Positions 31,658-37,451 of a stretch of DNA of 37,451 nucleotides are shown here, one piece after another. Source of the DNA: Lachnospiraceae bacterium (lineage in GTDB: Bacteria; Bacillota; Clostridia; Oscillospirales; Ruminococcaceae); the NCBI GenBank assembly GCA_023664705.1, contig JAMPFE010000023.1, positions 1-37,451 on the forward strand. Direction: 5' to 3'. Both the position numbers and the translations under genes were made by a program. Each line of letters opens with the position of its first letter. The first letter of the stretch is position 1. The notes under the pieces were generated by a model. It was not told where the DNA came from and made no database searches. It was given only the letters and a program-made list of their open reading frames with translations.

Positions 31658-34066
31658 ATGAAGATTTTATTAAGCTGGTTAAAGGACTATGTTGACATAG
31701 ACGTAAGCGCGGAGGAGCTCGAGGAAAAGCTCTTCGGCGCGGGGTTCGAGGTCGAGGAGACGATTTATCTCGGCAGGGACATCGAAAAGGTGGTCGTCGG
31801 CGAGGTCACGTCTATTGAAAAATACGAGGGCACTCATCTGTACATCTGCCATGTGGACTGCGGCGAGTTCGGCAAGGATAACGTTATTCTCACGGGCGCG
31901 GACAACGTGTTCAAGGGCGCGAAGGTTCCTGCGGCGGTCGTGGGCGCGAAATTGCCCGGGGGTATCGAAATAGCTCCGCGCAAAATGGCGGATATGATGA
32001 GCTACGGCATGCTGTGCAGCGGCGGGGAGCTCGGGTTGGACGACAACTGGATTAAGGGCGCGGAGGTCAACGGTATTCTGATACTCCCCGAGGACAGCAA
32101 GGTCGGCGAGGACATCAAGACCGTGCTCGGCTTGGACGACTACGTGTTCGACATTTCGATAACCGCCAACCGCCCCGACTGCCAGAGCGTTCTCGGCATT
32201 GCGCGCGAGGTCGCGGCGTTCCTCGGGAAGCCGCTTAAGGAGCCCGATTACGCTTACGACTGCACCGACAAGACAACTCCCGATACAACGATAACCGTGG
32301 AGGCGCCCGACGTCTGCCCGCGCTATATCGGACACTACGTGTACGACGTAAAGCACTTTGAAAGCCCCGAGTGGATGAAGCGGAGGCTCTCCGTGTGCGG
32401 TTTTTCGGCAATTGACGCGATAGTTGACGTTACTAACTATGTGCTGCTGGAGATAGGGCAGCCCATGCACGCGTTCGATATGGACACGCTGGAGGGGCGT
32501 TCGATAATTGTGCGCCGCGCCGAGGACAGCGAAAAGCTCACCACGCTCGACGAAAAGGAGCGTGTGCTCACGCCCGAGAACCTGCTCATCTGCGACAAGG
32601 CGAAGGCGGTCGGCTTGGCGGGAGTTATGGGCGGTCTCAATTCCGAGATAAAGCCGAGCACCTCCGAGGTGCTGTTCGAGTGCGCGAAGTTCCGCCGCGA
32701 CAGCGTCCGCAAGACCGCGCGTGCTCTCGGAATGCACACCGATGCCGCCGCGCGCTACGAAAAGGGCGTTGACGAATACGGCACGGAGCGCGGAATGGCA
32801 AGGGCGTTAAACCTCGTGCAGACCCTCGGCATCGCGACCATAGGCGCGACGCATATCGACGTGAACGCTGGCGAGGACGCGCAAAGGACGGTGTTCGATG
32901 TGACCGTCCCCAAGATAAATTCCGTGCTCGGCATCGAAGTGCCGCAGGCGGAGATAGTAAAGATACTCAAATCGCTGCAATTCGGCGTTGCCGAAAACGG
33001 CGGGACCCTCACCGTCACCGTGCCGCGCTGGAGAACCGACGTTGAGCATTATCAGGACATCGCCGAGGAGGTAATCCGCGAATACGGCTACTCTCATGTG
33101 GTGCCGACGTTTTTGGACAGCGCGCAAGTTACGAACGGCGGTCTTGCATTTTTCCAGAGCAAGGAGCTTGCCGCGAAGAAATTCCTCTGCGCGGAGGGCT
33201 GCTACGAGGTGCAGACCCTCGCGATGTACTCCAAGCGCGAGCTCGATATGATAATGCTCCCCGAAAACGACCCGAGGCGCACGGTCGTCGAGCTGCTGAA
33301 CCCGATAACCGACAACCTTTCGATAATGCGCACGGTTATGGCGCCGTGCATGATAAACGTCATCGCTTCCAACGTCAAGAACGACCACGGCGAGGGCAGG
33401 TTCTTCGAGCTGGCGAACGTGTATCTGCCGAAGGCGCTGCCGCTGACCGAGCAGCCCGAGGAGCGCAAAACGCTCTGTATCGGGGCTTACGGCGCTGACG
33501 AGAGCTTCTTTACCGTCAAGGAGACGCTGGAGAGCTTCGCGGCGGTGAACGGTCTGAAGTTCCGCTATGAGCGCGGAAGCGAGCCGTTCCTGCACTCGGG
33601 CATCTGTGCGGATATTTACTGTAACGGCGAGAAGATAGGAACGCTCGGCAAGCTGCGGTATGAGATAGTTGAGGGGCTGAACGTTGCCGAGGGCAAGAAA
33701 AACGACTTGAACATTATACTCGCGGAGCTGAACTACTCGGCGATAGAGAGCCTGTACAAGCGCGAGATACGCTTTGTTCCCGACAGCGGAAGGGCGGTCG
33801 TAAAGCGCGACCTGTCGCTTATCTGCGACAAGAAAACGCTCTGCGTGGAGATAGAGGACGTTATCGCGGCGGCGAGCGCTTTGGCTAAGGAAATTCGCTT
33901 ATTCGACAGCTTTGAGAGCGAAAAGCTCGGCTTTGGCAAGAAGTCGCTGACGTTCTCGATAACGTTCGCGGACGACAGCGACGTTACCGACGAGATTGCC
34001 GACGGCGAGATGAGCGCGGTCACTGCGGCGCTTAAGGAAAAGCTCGGCGCGGTTCAGCGGGCTTAA
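31658..34066 (+). CDS. pheT: Phenylalanyl-tRNA synthetase beta subunit
   Basis: Structural and editing subunit of PheRS, 802 residues. Domain order: N-terminal B1 core, EMAP-type tRNA-binding OB fold (about 40-150), B3/B4 editing domain, B5 domain (around 400-475), a catalytic-like core, and the C-terminal FDX-ACB anticodon-binding domain (about 705-800, ending KEKLGAVQRA). Characteristic blocks include ITANRPDCQSVLGIAREVAA and EIGQPMHAFD. It starts 12 bases after pheS and shares its T-box control. Confidence 0.98.
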   Translation: MKILLSWLKDYVDIDVSAEELEEKLFGAGFEVEETIYLGRDIEKVVVGEVTSIEKYEGTHLYICHVDCGEFGKDNVILTGADNVFKGAKVPAAVVGAKLPGGIEIAPRKMADMMSYGMLCSGGELGLDDNWIKGAEVNGILILPEDSKVGEDIKTVLGLDDYVFDISITANRPDCQSVLGIAREVAAFLGKPLKEPDYAYDCTDKTTPDTTITVEAPDVCPRYIGHYVYDVKHFESPEWMKRRLSVCGFSAIDAIVDVTNYVLLEIGQPMHAFDMDTLEGRSIIVRRAEDSEKLTTLDEKERVLTPENLLICDKAKAVGLAGVMGGLNSEIKPSTSEVLFECAKFRRDSVRKTARALGMHTDAAARYEKGVDEYGTERGMARALNLVQTLGIATIGATHIDVNAGEDAQRTVFDVTVPKINSVLGIEVPQAEIVKILKSLQFGVAENGGTLTVTVPRWRTDVEHYQDIAEEVIREYGYSHVVPTFLDSAQVTNGGLAFFQSKELAAKKFLCAEGCYEVQTLAMYSKRELDMIMLPENDPRRTVVELLNPITDNLSIMRTVMAPCMINVIASNVKNDHGEGRFFELANVYLPKALPLTEQPEERKTLCIGAYGADESFFTVKETLESFAAVNGLKFRYERGSEPFLHSGICADIYCNGEKIGTLGKLRYEIVEGLNVAEGKKNDLNIILAELNYSAIESLYKREIRFVPDSGRAVVKRDLSLICDKKTLCVEIEDVIAAASALAKEIRLFDSFESEKLGFGKKSLTFSITFADDSDVTDEIADGEMSAVTAALKEKLGAVQRA

Positions 34067-34092
34067 CGCATATTTTTCCCGAAATGTGAAAT

Positions 34093-34123
34093 AATACCTC
34101 CGAATAAATTTTTCGGAGGTATT
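34093..34123 (+). promoter_or_regulatory. 12-bp perfect hairpin covering the eno ribosome binding site
   Basis: AATACCTCCGAA (34093-34104) and TTCGGAGGTATT (34112-34123) are exact complements around a 7-base loop, followed by TTT. The 3' arm contains GGAGG (34115-34119), the Shine-Dalgarno of eno (ATG 34127). It could end pheST transcription, hide the eno start from ribosomes, or both. Confidence 0.8.
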
Positions 34124-34126
34124 TTT

Positions 34127-35440
34127 ATGTATTATACGGGCATTGAAAAGGTAGTCGGGCGCGAAATTCTGGACAGCCGCGGAAATCCGACCGTTGAGGC
34201 GGAGGTGCATCTCGCGGACGGTACGGTCGCGTTCGGGGCGGCTCCCAGCGGCGCTTCCACGGGGGAGTTCGAGGCGCTGGAACTCCGCGACGGCGATAAG
34301 GGGCGCTACGGCGGCAAGGGGACTTCCAAAGCCGCCGGGAACATCTCAAACGCGCTCTGCAAGGCGGTGTGCGGTCTGGACGCGCGCGACACCTACGCCG
34401 TCGACGCGGCTATGCTCAAAGCCGACGGCACCAAGGACAAGTCAAATCTCGGCGCGAACGCCATTCTTGCCGTGTCGATAGCGGCGGCGAGGGCGGCGGC
34501 GTGCTCGCTGGACGTGCCGCTGTACCGCTTTCTCGGCGGCGTGAATGGCAATCGACTGCCCGTGCCGATGATGAATATCCTCAACGGGGGCGCTCACGCG
34601 GCGAACACCGTCGACGTGCAGGAGTTTATGATAATGCCCGTGGGGGCGAAATCCTTTAAAGAGGCTCTGCGGCAGTGCGCCGAGGTGTTTCACGCGTTGG
34701 CGGCGCTGCTGAAATCGAAGGGGCTGGCGACTTCCGTGGGGGATGAAGGAGGCTTCGCGCCTAACTTGCAAAGCGACGAGGAGGCTGTCGAGTGTATTCT
34801 CAGCGCCGTTGAAAAGGCGGGCTACAAGCCCGAAGTGGACTTTATGATAGCCGTGGACGCTGCCGCGAGCGAATGGAAGGGCGCTTCAAACGGGGAATAC
34901 GTACTGCCGAAGGCGGGCACGAGGTTCTCGGCGGAGGAGCTTATTTCGCATTGGGAAAATCTGGTGAACAAGTACCCGATAATCTCCATTGAGGACGCGC
35001 TTGACGAGGAGGACTGGGACGGCTGGAGGACCCTTACGGAGCGGCTCGGACAGCGCGTCCAGCTGGTCGGGGACGACCTCTTCGTGACCAACACGGAGCG
35101 CATTGCAAAGGGGATCTCGGGTACCACCCGGGCTCCGGGCGGGTGCGCGAACTCCGTGCTGATAAAGCTCAATCAGATAGGCACCGTTTCGGAGACGCTG
35201 GAGGCTATCAAAATGGCTCACAAAGCGCATTATACCGCCATTTCCTCGCACCGCTCGGGGGAGACCGCCGACACGACGATAGCCGACCTCGCCGTAGCCC
35301 TCAACACCTGTCAGATAAAGACGGGAGCGCCCTCGCGGTCGGAGCGCGTCGAGAAATACAACCGCCTGCTGCGCATAGAGGAGGAGCTCGGCAGCGCTGC
35401 CGTATACCCGGGAATGTCGGCGTTTAATGTCGTGAGATAG
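34127..35440 (+). CDS. eno: Enolase
   Basis: Glycolytic enzyme interconverting 2-phosphoglycerate and phosphoenolpyruvate, 437 residues. Seen: N-terminal REILDSRGNPTVE, SGASTGEFEALELRDGD, NGGAHAANTVDVQEFMI, DEGGFAPNLQSD, the metal ligands in VDAAASEW, IEDALDEEDWDGW and GDDLFVTN, the catalytic lysine in VLIKLNQIGT, and SHRSGETADTTIADLAVA. No clear separate promoter was recognised in the 60 bases after pheT. Its ribosome binding site is buried in the hairpin just upstream. A strong terminator lies about 80 bases downstream. Confidence 0.98.
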   Translation: MYYTGIEKVVGREILDSRGNPTVEAEVHLADGTVAFGAAPSGASTGEFEALELRDGDKGRYGGKGTSKAAGNISNALCKAVCGLDARDTYAVDAAMLKADGTKDKSNLGANAILAVSIAAARAAACSLDVPLYRFLGGVNGNRLPVPMMNILNGGAHAANTVDVQEFMIMPVGAKSFKEALRQCAEVFHALAALLKSKGLATSVGDEGGFAPNLQSDEEAVECILSAVEKAGYKPEVDFMIAVDAAASEWKGASNGEYVLPKAGTRFSAEELISHWENLVNKYPIISIEDALDEEDWDGWRTLTERLGQRVQLVGDDLFVTNTERIAKGISGTTRAPGGCANSVLIKLNQIGTVSETLEAIKMAHKAHYTAISSHRSGETADTTIADLAVALNTCQIKTGAPSRSERVEKYNRLLRIEEELGSAAVYPGMSAFNVVR

Positions 35441-35521
35441 CGCCCGGGGTTTTATTGCGCGGTTGTGTATTATCTTGAAGCTTTTGCAAGTTTTTGATTG
35501 GGAAATTGCAAAAAATTTCGG

Positions 35522-35555
35522 AAAAGGGACAAATCGGTGCCGATTTGTCCCTTTT
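35522..35555. terminator. Bidirectional rho-independent terminator between eno and the XRE gene
   Basis: A 16-base arm (35522-35537, starting AAAAGGGACAAA) and its exact complement (35540-35555, ending GTCCCTTTT) are separated by two bases. The A-run on one side and T-run on the other make it able to stop transcripts from both converging genes. Confidence 0.88.
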
Positions 35556-35557
35556 CT

Positions 35558-35625
35558 TGCAGTAAAATGCAGTCGGCGTGCAGTGAATTGCAGTCGATTT
35601 GCAGTTATTTGCGGTTATTTGCAGT
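35558..35625. repeat. Phased array of seven TGCAGT repeats
   Basis: TGCAGT starts at 35558, 35568, 35579, 35589, 35600 and 35620, with a TGCGGT variant at 35610. Steps are 10, 11, 10, 11, 10, 10, a mean near one DNA helical turn. Two more units lie at 35712 (TGCGGT) and 35722 (TGCAGT), also 10 apart. The array directly follows the terminator and lies in non-coding DNA between convergent genes. It looks like a set of same-face protein-binding sites; no binder is known to me. Confidence 0.8.
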
Positions 35626-35639
35626 TTTTGACTGTAAAT

Positions 35640-35679
35640 ATTTGGAAATAATGTAATATAATGTTAAAATTTGGAAATA
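35640..35679. repeat. Direct repeat ATTTGGAAATA, two copies
   Basis: Identical 11-mers at 35640-35650 and 35669-35679, start to start 29 bases, with AT-rich sequence between. They may be further protein sites next to the TGCAGT array. The rest of the gap 35441-35752 holds no supportable gene. Confidence 0.55.
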
Positions 35680-35752
35680 GACGTACTAACTGTTTTGCCG
35701 CCGAAAAAGTCTGCGGTTTTTTGCAGTTCGTTTTGTGATACGGCGGGGCGCG

Positions 35753-36169
35753 TCAATGCGTCAGGTGGTAGACAAATTCTCCGATGTCCCTGCCGACGTC
35801 CCGACCCGCCGTCCACGAGAGCACGAGCAAAAGGAGAAATACCGCCGCTGCCGCGATGACCGTGACTATCCCTCTCCGCTTTACGGCGAGCTTTTTCTCG
35901 TTTTCCGCGTAATCCGCGACCCTCAGCAGGGTATCCTTGTTTTCCGTTATCTCGATTTTCCTTTCGCCGCTGATGAGCTCCCCGATGTCGACCCCGTAAA
36001 AATCCGCGAGCTCAACCAGCATACCGAGGTCGGGCATTGTGTTTCCGTTTTCCCAGCGGGATACGCTCCTCGAGGACAAGCCGAATTTCTCGGCAAGCTC
36101 CTCCTGCGTCAAGCCCTTTTCTTTGCGCAGCTCTCTCAGAAAACCGCCGATCTTGATTTGATCTATCAT
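35753..36169 (-). CDS. XRE-family transcriptional regulator with C-terminal membrane anchor
   Basis: 138 residues. An N-terminal helix-turn-helix (about 8-63) matches the Cro/CI type: FLRELRKEKGLTQEELAEKF, then SSRSVSRWENGNTMPDLGML. An acidic linker follows, then a single membrane helix (about 98-118) and a short tail. Membrane-tethered XRE regulators of this kind are frequent in gut Clostridia, often controlling nearby transporter or defence genes; the target here is unknown. ATG 36169 has AAAGGAG nine bases upstream, and a promoter is present. It converges with eno, and the TGCAGT array lies just beyond its 3' end. Confidence 0.88.
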   Translation of the reverse strand: MIDQIKIGGFLRELRKEKGLTQEELAEKFGLSSRSVSRWENGNTMPDLGMLVELADFYGVDIGELISGERKIEITENKDTLLRVADYAENEKKLAVKRRGIVTVIAAAAVFLLLLVLSWTAGRDVGRDIGEFVYHLTH

Positions 36170-36187
36170 TTCCGATCGCTCCTTTCA

Positions 36188-37431
36188 TTAACGATTATAG
36201 CACGGTTTCGGGAAAAATGCAACGTCATAGGGTGAGAAACGACGCTTTTTTATGCGACAATTGTGTCCGGGAGCGGCGGAGTCCTCGTACATCTTGGCGA
36301 ACAGGTTGTCCAATTCTTGCAGCCGCTTTTCGGTTCTCGACAGCTCTTTCTTGGTGCTCGCGGTTTCTTTTGCACGCTGCTTGTTGCCGCTTTTCAGCAA
36401 CCGTTCAAGCAGCTCGCTGTTGTTCTTTTTGTGAGCCTGTGATATCCAATATTGCAGTCTGCCAAGTACAACGGCGTATATCATATCATACCGAATGTAG
36501 TGCTGCGAGCATCTATTCTTGCCATACTCACTGTATGTTGTGCAGAAGAAGCAGGTTTTTCTTTTCGTGTCGCAGTTGCGTTGTTGTGCATATACCGCAA
36601 TGTCCGACCGCAATCGGCGCACTTCAGAAGTCCTGCAAAAATCTGTGTTTCGCCGTTTTTTGAGGATCGCTTTCGGCTGTCGATATGCGCGTGCGCCTGT
36701 TCCCAAATCTCACGCGAAATTATCGGCTCGTGAGTTCCTTCGATACGCAGCCATTCTTCCTCCGGTTTTCTTTGCATCTTTTTGTTTTTGAAGGATATCG
36801 TGGACTGCTTGTAGTGTATGCTGTTGCCGATATATACCTCGTTTTTCAGCAGATTTTTGACCTGAGATACTATCCAAGCATATCGTCTGCTTTCGGGCTG
36901 ACCCTCAATGATACGCGCGTACAGACCGTATTTTTGATAATTGATCCATGCCGGCGTAGGCACATGTTCCTCGGTGAGAGTTTTACAGATTTTTGCAGCC
37001 CCTACGCCATGCGCGGCGAGATCGAATATCTTTTCAACGATCCACCGAGTCTCCTCATCTGGTATTAGTCTGCTCTTAATTTCAGGATGCCATTTGTAAC
37101 CTATCGGAGCGCATGGACTGTAATAGGCTCCGTTCAAAAAGCGGGTTTTCATCGCCGCTTTGACCTTTTTGCTGGTCTGCCTAGCGTGCATTTCATTCAG
37201 AATGTTGAGGAACAGCGCGATCTCGCTTTCGCCCTTCTCACTGTCAACACCGTCACTGAGCGCAATATATCTCACACCCTTTGACGGGAAGTAGATGTCC
37301 GTGTATTGTCCCGTGAGAATATAATTTCTGCCGAGCCTTGACAAATCTTTCGTGATAACGCAGGTGATTTTGCCGTCCTCGATATCGTCTATCATGCGCT
37401 GAAAACTCGGTCTGTCAAATATAGGCGTTAG
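36188..37431 (-). pseudogene. Serine recombinase remnant, 5'-truncated and frameshifted
   Basis: A large-serine-recombinase gene in pieces. The readable part begins FDRPSFQRMIDDIEDGKI (from about 37419), continues through the end of the resolvase domain (ITKDLSRLGRNY), the recombinase domain (SPCAPIGYKWHPE, VPTPAW, LLKNEVYIGN) and a zinc ribbon (GLLKCADCGRTLRYMHN). The frame is then lost: the reading frame to about 36560 gives KEKPASSAQ, while frame +1 restores TCFFCTTYSEYGKNRCSQHY and the coiled coil. One extra A in the five-base A-run at 36556-36560 would repair it. Upstream, an in-frame TAA at 37432-37434 cuts off the part that should carry the catalytic serine. The tail after MYEDS (about 36285) is unlike the family. 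More AT-rich than the core genes, so probably acquired. Confidence 0.8.
36194..36222 (-). promoter_or_regulatory. Promoter of the XRE regulator gene
   Basis: Minus strand TTGCAT (36217-36222), 17 bases, perfect TATAAT (36194-36199), about 25 bases before the ATG. It overlaps the end of the recombinase remnant. Confidence 0.65.
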
Positions 37432-37451
37432 TTAGCGATAGTTTTTCAAAC

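Noticed and set aside
35558..35625. TGCAGT array as a CRISPR
   Set aside because: Units are 6 bases with 4-5 base spacers, far below CRISPR repeat and spacer lengths, and no cas gene is present.
35463..35651. 62-residue ORF across the eno downstream region
   Set aside because: It reads straight through the bidirectional terminator and the TGCAGT array and has no ribosome binding site.
35628..35662. TTGACT and TATAAT as a plus-strand promoter
   Set aside because: The boxes are 23 bases apart, too far for sigma-A, and a transcript would run into the antisense of the XRE gene.
36481..37395. Recombinase as an intact 304-residue gene
   Set aside because: The zinc-ribbon cysteines and coiled coil continue in another frame, and the homologous N-terminus extends upstream of the first ATG, so it is a fragment.

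Overview
The window looks like chromosome from a spore-forming, anaerobic-type Clostridia (Oscillospirales/Ruminococcaceae-like) with GC-rich codon use. Grounds: a sporulation sigma factor of the SigG type, a T-box leader before pheST, CdaA/CdaR, RbgA, MutS2 and RecO of Firmicutes type, clean TTGNNN-17-TATAAT promoters, and frequent TTG/GTG starts. I see no tRNA, rRNA or CRISPR array. Both ends of the window look atypical. The left end reads into a palindromic stretch that gives the first gene an odd tail. The right end breaks inside a decayed serine recombinase.

Layout. 79-5323 (minus): an operon of trmL, degV, cdaA (c-di-AMP synthase), cdaR and an FAD-dependent dehydrogenase, driven by a strong promoter divergent from the next gene. 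5469-6539 (plus): an orphan, degenerate RACo/ASKHA-like protein. 6592-15377 (plus): a housekeeping run of rplS (with a long structured leader), lepB, rbgA, rnhB, yraN, thrC, a metallophosphoesterase, tig, clpP and clpX, closed by a terminator. 15426-15734: a small MGMT/ATL-like protein. 15794-20168: an overlapping three-gene operon of a P-type ATPase homologue with all key catalytic motifs altered, a DUF368/PopT polyprenyl-phosphate translocase, and a membrane-anchored ComEC-like metallo-beta-lactamase protein. 20264-21034: sigG, without the usual sigE beside it. 21146-23459: two tandem paralogous sugar-transfer-associated ATP-grasp proteins. 23537-30334: a Cof-type HAD phosphatase, recO, a membrane protein with zinc fingers at both ends, an alpha/beta hydrolase, mutS2 and an MBL hydrolase. 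30331-35440: promoter, Phe T-box, pheS, pheT, then eno, whose ribosome binding site lies in a 12-bp perfect hairpin. 35441-35752: convergent intergenic region with a bidirectional terminator and a helically phased array of TGCAGT repeats. 35753-36169 (minus): a membrane-anchored XRE regulator. 36188-37431 (minus): the recombinase remnant.

How it fits together. Most of the window is core metabolism, translation and proteostasis. The best candidates for undescribed biology are the intact pseudo-P-type ATPase encoded with PopT and an MBL protein, the degenerate orphan RACo-like protein, the tandem ATP-grasp pair, the RanBP2-type zinc-finger membrane protein, the phased TGCAGT array and the eno hairpin. 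Functional links among these are inferred from gene order only.
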